From Streptomyces pristinaespiralis (GTDB taxonomy: Bacteria; Actinomycetota; Actinomycetes; Streptomycetales; Streptomycetaceae), in contig NZ_CP011340.1 of the NCBI RefSeq assembly GCF_001278075.1, positions 1,054,001-1,118,000 on the forward strand: a stretch of DNA of 64,000 nucleotides, read 5' to 3'. Of the stretch, positions 17,756-28,104 are shown one piece after another. The position numbers and the translations under genes are program-made. The notes below the pieces were generated by a model. The model searched no databases, was not told the DNA's origin, and saw only the letters and a list, made by a program, of their open reading frames with translations. Within the stretch, counting starts at the first letter, position 1. Every line of letters begins with the position of its first letter.

Positions 17756-19116
17756 ATCAGGCTCGCCCCCTGGTAGCTCTTGGCGTAGGCCGCGATCGAC
17801 TCGGCGGCTCTTTCCGTCTCACTCGCCACGCTGCGGCCGGCGAGCATGGTGCCCTGGATGGCGTCGGAGATCGCCTTGTAGACGACCGGGGGGTAGCGCG
17901 GCTCCGCGCGTCCGCCGGGGAACACCTCGTCCTTGAACTTCTTCATCGCCGCGGAGTCGTAGCCGCCCTTGGCGGCGCCGCGTTCGAGGGCGGTGGCGCG
18001 GGGCGCCACGTCCGACTTGGCGCGGGTGCACCAGTCGACCATCCGGTCGATGGAGTCGTCGCTCATGGAGCCGAGCGCCCAGGCGCAGAACTCGGCAGCG
18101 GCGTCCGGGTCGCGGCCCTGCGCGTTGGCGCAGAAGGACCAGCCTCCGAGGGCGGTGGTGTACCGGCCGCCGTCGGGCACGGGGAGCTTGAAGACGCCGT
18201 ACCGGTAGTCGGGGGCGTACGCCTTGAAGCTGGAGACCTGCCAGATGCCCTGCTGCCACATCGCGACGTTCTCTGCCTTGAACGCGCTGATGACGTCTCC
18301 GGCGGCGGGCAGGGTCCGCGGTGTGATGCCGTGGCGCACCGCGTCCTGCCAGAACCGCAGGGCCGCGCGGGTGGCCGGGGAGTCGAAGGCGACGTCGCCC
18401 TGCTCGTCGAGGACGTCACCGCCGCCCTGCCACATCCACGGGTACCAGGTGAAGTTCTGGTAGTAGCCGGGGTTGGTCTCGAAGACGAGGCCGGCCCGGG
18501 TCTTCGTGCGCAGCTTGTCGCCGATGTCGAGCATCTGGTCCCACGTGGTGGGGATGTCGGCCTCGGACAGTCCGGCCTTCTCCCAGGCGTCGACTGCGTA
18601 GAACATCGACAGCGGTTCGACCTCCATGGGGAGGGCGTAGACCTTGCCGTCGACGGTGCGGCTGTCGAGCGCGGTGCCGAAGTCGGCGACTGCTTCCTTG
18701 TCCATGTACGGGGTGAGGTCCGCGAGGACGCCGCCGTTGTAGTAGCGCAGGAAGTCGCCGGGGCTGAGCAGGAAGATGTCCGGGCCCTGGCCGGTGGCGA
18801 AGGCGGAGGGCAGCTTGAAACCGTTGAGGTAGGTCGGCTGCGGGAGGTGCACCAGTTCGATCTTGGTCTTGTGGCCGGCGTTCCACTTGGCGACCATGTC
18901 GACGAACCACTTGGACTGGGCGTTGATCGCCGGGTCCGGCGATCGCTGCGGTCCGTAGAAGTTCCAGAACTGCAGGGGGCCGTCCTTCGCCTGGGCCGTT
19001 CCGCAGCCGCTGAGCAGGCCGGACGCCGCGGTGGCGACGCCCGCGCCGGCCAGCGCGGTGAGAAGACGGCGGCGTGTCGGGGCCGGATGCCCGGCGTCGT
19101 TGCCGTGCTGGAGCAT
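17752..19116 (-). CDS. sugar ABC transporter substrate-binding lipoprotein
   Basis: The 454-residue extracytoplasmic protein starts at ATG 19116. The signal region TRRRLLTALAGAGVATAASG with lipobox LLSGC combines a twin-arginine-like motif and a lipidation Cys. The mature part is a family-1 solute-binding protein: LQFWNFYGPQRS, QGPDIFLLSPGDFLRYYNGG, ALPMEVEPLSMFYAVDAWEK, WQQGIWQVSSFKAYAPDYRY. It is expected to capture a sugar or oligosaccharide and pass it to the two permeases. A 115-bp gap separates it from the glycosidase gene upstream in the same direction, so all four are likely co-transcribed. Confidence 0.93.
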   Translation of the reverse strand: MLQHGNDAGHPAPTRRRLLTALAGAGVATAASGLLSGCGTAQAKDGPLQFWNFYGPQRSPDPAINAQSKWFVDMVAKWNAGHKTKIELVHLPQPTYLNGFKLPSAFATGQGPDIFLLSPGDFLRYYNGGVLADLTPYMDKEAVADFGTALDSRTVDGKVYALPMEVEPLSMFYAVDAWEKAGLSEADIPTTWDQMLDIGDKLRTKTRAGLVFETNPGYYQNFTWYPWMWQGGGDVLDEQGDVAFDSPATRAALRFWQDAVRHGITPRTLPAAGDVISAFKAENVAMWQQGIWQVSSFKAYAPDYRYGVFKLPVPDGGRYTTALGGWSFCANAQGRDPDAAAEFCAWALGSMSDDSIDRMVDWCTRAKSDVAPRATALERGAAKGGYDSAAMKKFKDEVFPGGRAEPRYPPVVYKAISDAIQGTMLAGRSVASETERAAESIAAYAKSYQGASLI

Positions 19117-19231
19117 GCGCGCGCTCCTGTCGGAGGTGAGAGGGAGAGGTGGGAGCGTGGGGGGGTGTTCCGGATGCGGGTGGTACGGGGGGCGGGGGCG
19201 CGGTCGTCGGCCCCGGCACTCACCGTGGTCG

Positions 19232-20323
<1,092 letters not shown>

Positions 20324-20425
20324 GGTTCTGTCTGCTCTCGCGGGGTGATGTTCTCGGAGGTGCGCCGCGCCCCGCACCGTCGGCGGGGGAACACGGGCAA
20401 GGACCGCGTGCGTCGTCGAGACGCC

Positions 20426-20439
20426 TGAAATCCATTTCA
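20426..20439. promoter_or_regulatory. LacI-family operator (copy 1 of divergent pair)
   Basis: TGAAATCCATTTCA has perfect 6-bp arms about a CC centre. It lies at the predicted transcription start of the GH172/ABC operon, where bound repressor would block initiation. The same arms recur at 20530 and 13106. Confidence 0.8.
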
Positions 20440-20443
20440 CGGC

Positions 20444-20472
20444 AACGTAGGTACAGCCCCGCACCGTGTCAA
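20444..20472 (-). promoter_or_regulatory. promoter of GH172-ABC operon
   Basis: On the minus strand, TTGACA (20472-20467) and TACGTT (20449-20444) are separated by 17 bp, a near-consensus housekeeping promoter. The predicted start near 20437 falls inside the operator at 20426-20439. Confidence 0.75.
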
Positions 20473-20521
20473 GGCACCAGGGCAAGATTCTTCGATCGCC
20501 CTGGGATCGCTCGTCGAGGGG

Positions 20522-20550
20522 TTGACGGTGAAATCGATTTCTGCCAGCGT
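20522..20550 (+). promoter_or_regulatory. promoter and operator of kinase-isomerase operon
   Basis: TTGACG (20522-20527) and CAGCGT (20545-20550) are 17 bp apart, and the perfect palindrome GAAATCGATTTC (20530-20541) occupies the spacer. Transcription would start at about the ATG at 20558, and no Shine-Dalgarno is present, so the kinase mRNA may be leaderless. The -10 hexamer is poor. Confidence 0.6.
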
Positions 20551-20557
20551 GCACGCC

Positions 20558-22036
20558 ATGCTTCGCAACGCAGTCATCGGTGTGGACATCGGCACATCCA
20601 GCAGCAAGGGGGTCCTCGTCGGACTCGACGGCACGCTGCTGCGCTCTGCCGTCAGGGAGCACACCCCCGCACGCCCCGGTCCCGGGCGGTTCGAGATGGA
20701 CGCCGCCGTGTGGTGGCGTGAGTTCACGGAGCTGACGCGGGAGCTCACCGCGCCGGCCGACGCCGCCGTGATCGCGGTGGGCGTCAGCGGCATGGGCCCC
20801 TGCGTCCTGCTCACCGACGAGGACGACGAACCGCTGCGCCCGGCGATCCTCTACGGCGTCGACACCCGGGCGGTCCGCCAGATCGAGCGCCTCGACCAGC
20901 AGCTGGGCGGCGAAGAGATCCTCGCCCGCTGCGGCTCCGCCCTCACCACCCAGGCGGCCGGCCCGAAGATCGCCTGGATCGCCGAGGAGGAACCGGAGCT
21001 GTACGCGCGGGCACGCCGCCTGTACATGCCGAGCTCCTGGCTGGTGCGCAAGCTCACCGGCGCGTACGTCCTCGACCATCACTCGGCCAGCCAGTGCACG
21101 CCGCTGTACGACACGACGGCCCGGCAGTGGTACGCGCCCTGGGCCGAGGCCGTGGCCCCCGGTATCGAGCTGCCGGCCCTCGCCTGGTCCGGCGAGTCGG
21201 CCGGCGTGCTCACCACCGAGGCGGCACGCGCGGCGAACCTGCCCGCCGGCATCCCCGTCACCACGGGCACCATCGACGCCTGGGCGGAGGCGCTGAGCGT
21301 CGGCGCGCAGCAGACCGGCGACCTGATGCTGATGTACGGCACGACGATGTTCCTGATCCACACGGTGCCGGAGCCGCTCACCAGCCCGTCCCTGTGGGGA
21401 ACCGTGGGAGCGCTTCCCGGCACCCGCAACCTGGCCGGCGGCATGGCCACCTCGGGCGCCGTGACGAACTGGCTGCGCGACCTGGTCGGTGCCGCCGACC
21501 ACCCCGAGCTGCTGAGCCTCGCGGAAGCGGCGGGTCCCGGCGCCAACGGCCTGCTGATGCTGCCGTACTTCTCCGGCGAACGGACCCCCGTCATGGACCC
21601 CGAGGCCCGCGGCGTCATCGCGGGGCTCACCCTGTCCCACACCCGCGGCGACCTCTACCGTGCCGCGCTCGAGGCCACCGGCTTCGGCGTCCGCCACAAC
21701 ATCGAGGTCCTCGAGGCCGCCGGCGGCGACATCCGCCGGGTGGTGGCCGTCGGCGGCGGCACCCAGGGGGCCCTGTGGACCCGGATCGTCTCCGACATCA
21801 CGGGCAGGGAGCAGGAGCTGCGGGCCACGTCCATCGGCGCGAGCTACGGCGGCGCGCTGCTCGCCGCGCAGCTGGTCACCGATGCCTCCATCGACGAGTG
21901 GAACCCGGTCCGGCAGACCGTGAGGCCCGCGGCGGAGAACGCCGCCCGGTACGACGAGCTGTACGCGCTCTACCGCCGGCTCTACCCGGACACCGCTGCT
22001 GTCGTCCACTCACTCGCAGCACTTCAGGACCGCTGA
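20558..22036 (+). CDS. FGGY-family carbohydrate kinase
   Basis: ATG 20558 gives 492 residues (MLRNAVIGVDIGTSSSKGVL). The two-domain ribulokinase/xylulokinase/gluconokinase fold is recognised by the N-terminal phosphate loop GVDIGTSSSKG, by TTGTIDAWAEALSVGAQQTG in the middle and by the second adenosine motif VVAVGGGTQGALWTRIVSDI. It phosphorylates an open-chain or keto sugar with ATP in the cytoplasm. The exact sugar is not readable, but its operon partner is a fucose-isomerase-like enzyme, which would supply a ketose such as ribulose. An in-frame ATG upstream at 20522 would overlap the promoter and is not used here. Confidence 0.92.
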   Translation: MLRNAVIGVDIGTSSSKGVLVGLDGTLLRSAVREHTPARPGPGRFEMDAAVWWREFTELTRELTAPADAAVIAVGVSGMGPCVLLTDEDDEPLRPAILYGVDTRAVRQIERLDQQLGGEEILARCGSALTTQAAGPKIAWIAEEEPELYARARRLYMPSSWLVRKLTGAYVLDHHSASQCTPLYDTTARQWYAPWAEAVAPGIELPALAWSGESAGVLTTEAARAANLPAGIPVTTGTIDAWAEALSVGAQQTGDLMLMYGTTMFLIHTVPEPLTSPSLWGTVGALPGTRNLAGGMATSGAVTNWLRDLVGAADHPELLSLAEAAGPGANGLLMLPYFSGERTPVMDPEARGVIAGLTLSHTRGDLYRAALEATGFGVRHNIEVLEAAGGDIRRVVAVGGGTQGALWTRIVSDITGREQELRATSIGASYGGALLAAQLVTDASIDEWNPVRQTVRPAAENAARYDELYALYRRLYPDTAAVVHSLAALQDR

Positions 22037-22099
22037 ACCCGGGGACTCCACCCGGCCCACCCCGCACCTCCCGCAACACATTACGGAGACCGAGAGCGC

Positions 22100-23734
22100 A
22101 TGACCTCCTACACCCTCCCCGAGCCGCACCGGGCGCCCGTCGCGGAGCCCGGCACCGTCTACACCGTGGCCAGCGGCGACCTGCGTCCCAGCGCCAACAC
22201 CACCTGCTGGCCCGCGCAGCAGAAGCTCGAGAGCGACCTGGCCGCGGCCCTCGCCGATCTCGGCCGGCAGGTCCGGCGCGGTCACGAGTTCGACCCGGAC
22301 AAGGGACACGGCTTCATCGACAGCCAGCGCGCCGGCATCGAGGTCTTCAAGAACATCCCCAGGGACGCCCCGCTGATCGTCGTGGAGGGCGTCTGGCAGT
22401 ACAGCCACCACGTCATCGCCGGCCTGCGCAGCCACCGCGGGCCGATCCTGATCGTCGCGAACTGGAACGGCGAGTACCCGGGCCTGGTCGGCCTGCTGAA
22501 CCTCGCGGGCAGCCTCACCAAGGCGGACATCGCCTACTCCGTGCTGTGGAGCGTCGACTTCACCGACGAGTGGGCGCGGCGGGGACTGCGGACCTGGCTG
22601 GAGACCGGCACCCTCGTCCACGACACCGGCCACGTACGCGACCTGCCGGCCCTCCCCGAGGACGCGGAGACGGCGCTGGGCGTGGCGCTGGCCCGTCAGC
22701 TGCGCGAGGAGAAGGCCGTCATCGGCGTCTTCGACGAGGGCTGCATGGGCATGTACAACGCCATCATCGACGACGAGCTGCTCAATCCCCTCGGCATCTA
22801 CAAGGAGCGCCTGTCCCAGAGCGCCCTGGTCGCCGAGATGCGGCACGTCCCCGACGAGGAGGCCCTGGCCGTGCGGGCGTGGCTCGACAAGGCCGGCATG
22901 ACGTTCCACACCGGCACGGACGAGGCGACCGAGCTCACCGACGCCCAGCTGCTCAGCCAGTTCAAGATGTACATAGCCGCGCTGCGGATCTCCGACGACT
23001 TCGGGCTCGACGCCGTCGGTATCCAGTACCAGCAGGGACTCAAGGACACGGTCCCGGCGAGCGACCTGGCGGAGGGCCTGCTCAACAACGTCCAGCGGCC
23101 GCCGGTGCTCAGCCGCGACGGCGCCCGCGAGCTGTACGCGGGGGCGCCGCTGCCGCACTTCAACGAGGTCGACGAGGGCGTGGCCGTCGACTCCCTGGTC
23201 ACCAACCGGATCTGGACGGCGATGGGCCTCGACCCCGCCACGACGCTGCACGACATCCGGTGGGGCGAGGAGTACGAGGGCCGGTTCGTGTGGGTCTTCG
23301 AGATCTCCGGCTCCGTGCCCGCGTCCCACAACGGCGGGTACGACAAGTCGTGGAGCATGCGCCAGCCGCCCATGTTCTTCCCGCTCGGCGGCGGCACGCT
23401 CAGCGGCGTCTCCAAGCCGGGCGAGGTCGTCTGGTCCCGGGTCTTCCTGATGGACGGGAAGCTCCATCTCGACCTGGGCAGGGCGAGCGCGGTGGAGCTG
23501 CCGGAGGAGGAGACGCAGCGCAGGCTCGAGGCGACGAACCGGCAGTGGCCGATCATGCACGCCGTACTGCACGGCGTCAGCCGCGACCAGTTCATGGCCC
23601 GCCACCGCGCAAACCACCTGAACGTGGCGTACGCCCCGGACGCGGAGACCGCGGACAAGGCGCTGCGTGCCAAGGCCGCGCTCTTCGCGGAGCTCGGCGT
23701 AGAGGTCCACCTCTGCGGGGACGTCGCGATCTAG
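22100..23734 (+). CDS. L-fucose/D-arabinose isomerase-like protein
   Basis: The 544-residue protein starts at ATG 22100, preceded by GGAGACC. It belongs to the fucose/arabinose isomerase fold: an N-terminal Rossmann-like part (VEGVWQYSHHVIAGLRSHRG; PILIVANWNGEYPGL), a central part with FDEGCMGMYNAIID supplying a metal-ligand Glu, and LDAVGIQYQQGLKD resembling the DxxGIKCQ segment of FucI that carries the second ligand. The C-terminal domain ends with a His-containing stretch (HANHLNVAY-like). FucI-type enzymes convert L-fucose to fuculose and D-arabinose to D-ribulose with Mn2+. It lies 63 bp behind the kinase, in one operon. Confidence 0.8.
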   Translation: MTSYTLPEPHRAPVAEPGTVYTVASGDLRPSANTTCWPAQQKLESDLAAALADLGRQVRRGHEFDPDKGHGFIDSQRAGIEVFKNIPRDAPLIVVEGVWQYSHHVIAGLRSHRGPILIVANWNGEYPGLVGLLNLAGSLTKADIAYSVLWSVDFTDEWARRGLRTWLETGTLVHDTGHVRDLPALPEDAETALGVALARQLREEKAVIGVFDEGCMGMYNAIIDDELLNPLGIYKERLSQSALVAEMRHVPDEEALAVRAWLDKAGMTFHTGTDEATELTDAQLLSQFKMYIAALRISDDFGLDAVGIQYQQGLKDTVPASDLAEGLLNNVQRPPVLSRDGARELYAGAPLPHFNEVDEGVAVDSLVTNRIWTAMGLDPATTLHDIRWGEEYEGRFVWVFEISGSVPASHNGGYDKSWSMRQPPMFFPLGGGTLSGVSKPGEVVWSRVFLMDGKLHLDLGRASAVELPEEETQRRLEATNRQWPIMHAVLHGVSRDQFMARHRANHLNVAYAPDAETADKALRAKAALFAELGVEVHLCGDVAI

Positions 23735-23908
23735 CGGCAGATCCGTGAGGTGCTCACGCCAGGAGAGGGCTGTCCGGCGGCAGCCCCCTCCTGTGCGTCC
23801 GCGGCTCCCCGGGCCCCCGCGGCGCCCGGGCGCCGCCGCGACGGGAGGGCCCGCCCGGCGCATCATCTTCGTCCTCTGACTAGCTCCGACCCTGCGAACA
23901 ACGGCAGC

Positions 23909-26377
23909 ATGGGGAACAGCGCGGTACATGACCGCGTACGGAGGCGGTGCGCGTTGACACGGGCGAGTTTTGCGTTCTGCGGGGCCGAGCTGGCCGCTGT
24001 CTACGTCCTCACGGAGGGCGCGGACGAGCTGCGGCTGGCCGAGGTCGTGGGGGACCGCGGCGGGACGTACGGGCTGCCGGCCGTCATCGGCCTCGGCAGC
24101 CGCTCCCCCGCCACGGACGCCTACCGCGCCGCCCGGCCCCTGTGGCTGAGCCCTGCGGAGCTGTCCGCGTACACCGCCGGCGACCCCCGCGGAGTGACCC
24201 CCGTGGGCGCGGGGACCCTGCCGCCGAAGTTCTCGCTGGGCGCGCTGCCGCTGGGCCACGGCGCCGCCAAACTGGGGTGCCTGGTGGTGGGGGGCGAGAC
24301 GGCGGACGGGTTCGACGCCGACCGCCGCAGCCTGCTGGAGCTCTACGCCGATCAGGTGGCCGCCGGACTCGAGTCCGTACCGGCCCGCGTCGTCGGGCGG
24401 GCGGGCCCCAGGTCGCATCCCGGGCCCACGCTGGTCCCGCTCCACAGCGGCGCGTTCACCCTGACGATGGACACCGGGCACATGGAGGCGGACGAACGCG
24501 TGCTGGAGCTCCTCGGGATCGCCCCGGAGGACTTCGACTCGCGGGTGGAGACACTGCTGTCCTGCGCGGTCCCCGACGACATTCCGGCGCTGATGGCCGT
24601 GGTCGAGCCGGGCAGGCTGTCGTCCTCCGGAGAGCAGCTGGCGTTCCGTATCCGCCGGCCGGGCGGTGAGCTGCGCTGGCTGGGCCTGCGCTGCCGGCTG
24701 CGGTTCGGCGCCGACGGCATGCCCGAACGGGTGCTCGGTGTGGTCGCGGACGCCGTCTACCTGCGCCCCACCGACGACGAGGTCGCCATCGTGCAGGGGC
24801 TGTCCGCCCGGCTCGCGGGGGCGAGCACCGTACGGGACGTCAGCCGTATGGTCGTCGACGCTCTGCGCCAGCCCTTGGACGCGAGCCGGATCGCCGTCGC
24901 GGAGCTGGAGGCGGACCGGCTGCTGGTCACCATCCTCGACCCGCCGGAGCCGGACTCCTGGCCGGGCGTGTGGCAGACGGAGTGGCGGTCCGAGTGGCCG
25001 GACGCGTCGTGCCACGCGCTGCCCACGCTGCAGAACGCCCTTCGGGACGGCCATATGAGCCTGTGGCCTCCCGGCGCCGACCTGGAGCCGGGTCTCCTCG
25101 GCATCGGCCCCGGCGGCCTGGCGGTCGTCCCCCTGCCGGCCGACGGGCGCCTCATCGGGGTGTGCCTGGTGGGCTGGGACACCGACCACGAGTTCACCCC
25201 GGAGGAGCGGTCGCTGCTGACGGCGGTCGCCGGACTGGTCGGCAACGCCCTGAGACGCGCCCATGCGCTCGACGCGGGGCACGAGCTCGCCAGGATGCTC
25301 CAGCGCAGTCTGCTGCCCCGCAAGCTGCCGGTGCTGCCCGGCGGCGTCGCGGTCGCCCGTTATCTGCCGGCGACCGTGGGGCTGGAGGTCGGCGGCGACT
25401 GGTACGACGTGATCCCGCTCTCCGACGGGCACGTGGCTCTCGTCATCGGCGACGTGCAGGGACACAGCGCCGCGGCCGCCACCATCATGGGCCAGATGCG
25501 CACGGCGGTCCGCGCCTACGCGGTGGAGGGCCATCCCCCCGACGTGGTCGTCTCACGCGCCAACCGGCTGCTCGTCGGCATGGAGACGGACCTCTTCGCC
25601 ACCTGCCTGTACGTCGATCTGGACATGGAGGAGGGCATCGCCATCTTCGTCCGGGCCGGGCACCTGCCGCCGGTGCTGCGCCACCCGGACGGCAGGACGG
25701 AGGAGCTGGTGGTGGAGGGCGGGCCGCCGCTCGGTGTGCTCGCGGACGCGGAGTTCACCATGACGGAGGCGGGTCTGGTCCCCGGCACCGTGCTCACGCT
25801 GCTCACCGACGGTCTGGTGGAGTCGTCGCAGCTCCCGCTGGAGGAGGGCATGCGCCATGTGGGCGAGGCCCTCGCGGCCGCGGACCCGTCCGACATCGGG
25901 CGGGTGGCCGACGAACTCCTCGGCACCGCCGACGGGCGCGACGACGACGTCGCGGTGCTGCTGCTGCGTTACGACGGGTCCCGTGTGCGTCCGCTGCGGA
26001 CCCACTGGACGGTGTGGCGTCTGACGAACGCGGTGCTCCACGCCCGGCGCTTCGCCGCGCGGACGCTGCGTTCCTGGGGCGTGGCGGAGGAGGTGGACAT
26101 CGCGCTGCTGGTGGTGTCCGAGCTCGTCACCAACGCCATCGCCCACACGCAGGGCGAAGTGGGACTCGACCTGACGCTGTCGTCGGACCGGCTGCGGATC
26201 GCCGTGAACGACACCTCGCCCCGGTCCCCGGTGATCCCCGCGGACCTCGACTGGGAGGCGACAGGCGGCCGCGGTCTGCTCATCGTCGAGGCGACGACGG
26301 CGTCCTGGGGCTCGCTGCCGCTGAGCGGCGGCAAGCAGGTGTGGGCGGAGATCGAGGTGTCGGGCACCGGGAGCTGA
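23909..26377 (+). CDS. GAF-PAS-GAF SpoIIE-type phosphatase with HATPase (anti-sigma/anti-anti-sigma regulator)
   Basis: ATG 23909 (MGNSAVHDRVRRRCALTRAS) gives 822 residues. In order: a GAF-like sensor (about 10-150), a PAS domain (170-285, ending GELRWLGLRCRLRF), a second GAF (290-450), a PP2C/SpoIIE serine phosphatase (from MLQRSLLPRKLP near 463; metal-binding VGGDWYDV, VIGDVQGHSAAAATIMGQ and GRDDDVAVLLLRY), and a C-terminal HATPase of the RsbW/SpoIIAB type (VVSELVTNAIAH; TGGRGLLIVE). Streptomyces has dozens of such proteins, which reset sigma-factor partner switches. The signal and target are unknown. It is monocistronic. Confidence 0.93.
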   Translation: MGNSAVHDRVRRRCALTRASFAFCGAELAAVYVLTEGADELRLAEVVGDRGGTYGLPAVIGLGSRSPATDAYRAARPLWLSPAELSAYTAGDPRGVTPVGAGTLPPKFSLGALPLGHGAAKLGCLVVGGETADGFDADRRSLLELYADQVAAGLESVPARVVGRAGPRSHPGPTLVPLHSGAFTLTMDTGHMEADERVLELLGIAPEDFDSRVETLLSCAVPDDIPALMAVVEPGRLSSSGEQLAFRIRRPGGELRWLGLRCRLRFGADGMPERVLGVVADAVYLRPTDDEVAIVQGLSARLAGASTVRDVSRMVVDALRQPLDASRIAVAELEADRLLVTILDPPEPDSWPGVWQTEWRSEWPDASCHALPTLQNALRDGHMSLWPPGADLEPGLLGIGPGGLAVVPLPADGRLIGVCLVGWDTDHEFTPEERSLLTAVAGLVGNALRRAHALDAGHELARMLQRSLLPRKLPVLPGGVAVARYLPATVGLEVGGDWYDVIPLSDGHVALVIGDVQGHSAAAATIMGQMRTAVRAYAVEGHPPDVVVSRANRLLVGMETDLFATCLYVDLDMEEGIAIFVRAGHLPPVLRHPDGRTEELVVEGGPPLGVLADAEFTMTEAGLVPGTVLTLLTDGLVESSQLPLEEGMRHVGEALAAADPSDIGRVADELLGTADGRDDDVAVLLLRYDGSRVRPLRTHWTVWRLTNAVLHARRFAARTLRSWGVAEEVDIALLVVSELVTNAIAHTQGEVGLDLTLSSDRLRIAVNDTSPRSPVIPADLDWEATGGRGLLIVEATTASWGSLPLSGGKQVWAEIEVSGTGS

Positions 26378-26489
26378 GGCGGGCTCGGGTGACGAGACGT
26401 CAAGCGGTCTCTCACGCCGGGGACTTGACTCCCCGCTGGGCAGATCCACCACCGGTCGACCGGATGACTTCCCTCGATGATCGGCTGCC

Positions 26490-26765
26490 GCGAGGTCCGC
26501 GCCGGAATTGAGCCGGATCGCGTCCAGCACCGCCGTCCACGACGTGAGGCCGGTCTCCGGTGCGGCGACGATCGAGTACGGCCGGCCGGGCACCACCTGG
26601 TGTTTGCCGGGCCCGGCCTGAGGTGTGGCGGAACGACCGGTCCAAGCAGGTGTCGGCGTCGGGCCGAAGTCACGGTGAGATGTCCATCGCGAGCATGAGG
26701 CGGCCGTCGGCTGCCCGGGGCAACGCCATCCCGGCCAGAGCCCGGCGCAGCCGAGCGACGTCGAT
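26490..26765 (-). pseudogene. DDE transposase fragment (Streptomyces IS701-like type)
   Basis: On the minus strand the translation RLRRALAGMALPRAADGRLM, then LAMDISP-stop, then RPDADTCLDRSFRHTSGRA and, in another frame, VVPGRPYSIVAAPETGLTSW followed by TAVLDAIRL, follows the order of a common Streptomyces DDE transposase (VDVSPWLR..; GWPYSFVAALE.GRTSWTA). A nonsense codon replaces the expected Trp, and a frameshift follows, so this is a dead remnant. It lies immediately behind the four-gene CHAT/STAND operon. The 400-bp gap 26378-26775 holds nothing else that I can support. Confidence 0.7.
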
Positions 26766-26775
26766 CCGGCCTGGT

Positions 26776-28104
26776 TCAGCCCGGCTCCTGCACGTCAGCG
26801 CGCTGAGTACTCCGCGGTCCGGCTGCCGCTTCGGTTGTCAGCAGGCCTGCGAGTTCCCGGCCGAGGGCCGCATCCCGCCTCACCGCCAGGTCCCCCGCAC
26901 CGGCACCCCCACGTGGGCCCTTGGGCACGAGAGCCAGTACGTCGCGCATCGCCCGTTCCCCCACTGCGGCCTTCTGGTATGCGTCCGGGTCGTGGACGAA
27001 GGCGAGGGTCGCTGCGGCGAATACGCCAGGCACATCCCGCCGGCCGGAGGAGAGGCGACTGCGGAGCCTTTCCCGGGAGTCCGCGAGCCCGCCGGGCCGA
27101 CGGAGACCGATCAAGGAGGCCAGTGTGCGGCCACCCAGTTCCGTGAGGCCGTTGCCGAGCAAAGCCGCAACCACGGCTTCCGCCTCCGAATCGGTAGGCT
27201 GCGGCCGGCCAGGGAGGGCGGGCAGCGGGCCGGGCTCGTCCGCGGTGAGGCAGGCCCGGCAGACCAGCGCCCGCATCCTGGGTGACGGATACTCGCCGGC
27301 ACCGGCATGGGGGTCGGCCCCCGCGCTGGTGAGGGCGTCGGTCAGCGTCCACACGTAGGCCGTCCCGCACGCGAGTGCCGCGCACATGTCGGCGAACGCC
27401 TCCCCCAGCCACGGCTCCCACACAGCGATGCGCCCCTGCGCCAGTCCCGTGTCCTCACGCAGTCGTGTCACGAGGGTCGCGGTGAGACCGAAGTCGTCCT
27501 CGATGTGGTGGCCCGTCTCGTGGGCGACAGCCAGCAGGGACGGGATGTGGCGACTTGCCGACCAGGGAATTCCGATGACCGGAAAGGGCAGATGCCGACT
27601 GGCCCGGCGGCCTGCGCCGGTCCGCTGCCTGCCAGGGGCCAGCAGGTCCTCGAAGTCGCTGCCACGGGCGGAGGCGAAAGGCACAGGCTGCCGGTTCAGG
27701 AAGGTCAGCGGCGGCTCCTTGAACACCGACCCCGCTGTTCCCGTCGCTGCGTCCCGGACGGGGCGGTAGAGAGCCCAGGCCAACTCGTCGGTGACGGTCA
27801 ACCATGCCCGGTAGGGGTCGTGGTGGCGCAGCATCAGTTTGCCGCGGAAGAAGTCCCACACATGGTGCAGGTCCAGGACGATCTCGGCCCCCTTCGTGTC
27901 CTGATCGGTAGGCAGCATGGCTGACACGTGTTCCAGCGCGGTTGCCACGACCCTGGCGGCGCTCTCGATCTGCGACCGGTGCGTCGCCATCGGGGCGCTC
28001 TGCGCGATCTTCCGCCAGTCGTCGAGTTCGGACGTCAGCGCTTCCATGGCTTGGCGGACCTCGAACCGGCGCCGGGCGGTGTAGCCGGGGTCCGGGTCTT
28101 CCAT
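26776..28104 (-). CDS. HExxH zinc metallopeptidase (gluzincin-like), last gene of CHAT/STAND operon
   Basis: The ATG at 28104 overlaps the stop of the preceding gene by one base (TGATG), so the two are translationally coupled. The 442-residue protein begins MEDPDPGYTARRRFEVRQAM, with a helical first half. It then carries a zinc-peptidase active site, VAHETGHHIEDDFG near residue 195, and a plausible third ligand Glu in WLGEAFADMCAALACG about 40 residues later, the gluzincin arrangement. No signal peptide or membrane span is seen, so it should act in the cytoplasm. It is not a family I can name. Its place in the operon suggests an effector or a protease processed or released by the CHAT/STAND proteins. 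Confidence 0.8.
   Translation of the reverse strand: MEDPDPGYTARRRFEVRQAMEALTSELDDWRKIAQSAPMATHRSQIESAARVVATALEHVSAMLPTDQDTKGAEIVLDLHHVWDFFRGKLMLRHHDPYRAWLTVTDELAWALYRPVRDAATGTAGSVFKEPPLTFLNRQPVPFASARGSDFEDLLAPGRQRTGAGRRASRHLPFPVIGIPWSASRHIPSLLAVAHETGHHIEDDFGLTATLVTRLREDTGLAQGRIAVWEPWLGEAFADMCAALACGTAYVWTLTDALTSAGADPHAGAGEYPSPRMRALVCRACLTADEPGPLPALPGRPQPTDSEAEAVVAALLGNGLTELGGRTLASLIGLRRPGGLADSRERLRSRLSSGRRDVPGVFAAATLAFVHDPDAYQKAAVGERAMRDVLALVPKGPRGGAGAGDLAVRRDAALGRELAGLLTTEAAAGPRSTQRADVQEPG

Noticed and set aside
22010..25534. A minus-strand open frame over 1100 codons antisense to the kinase, isomerase and phosphatase genes
   Set aside because: It is a by-product of high GC third positions; its translation is repetitive (Gly/Arg/Val-rich) and matches no family, while the plus strand encodes clear enzymes.
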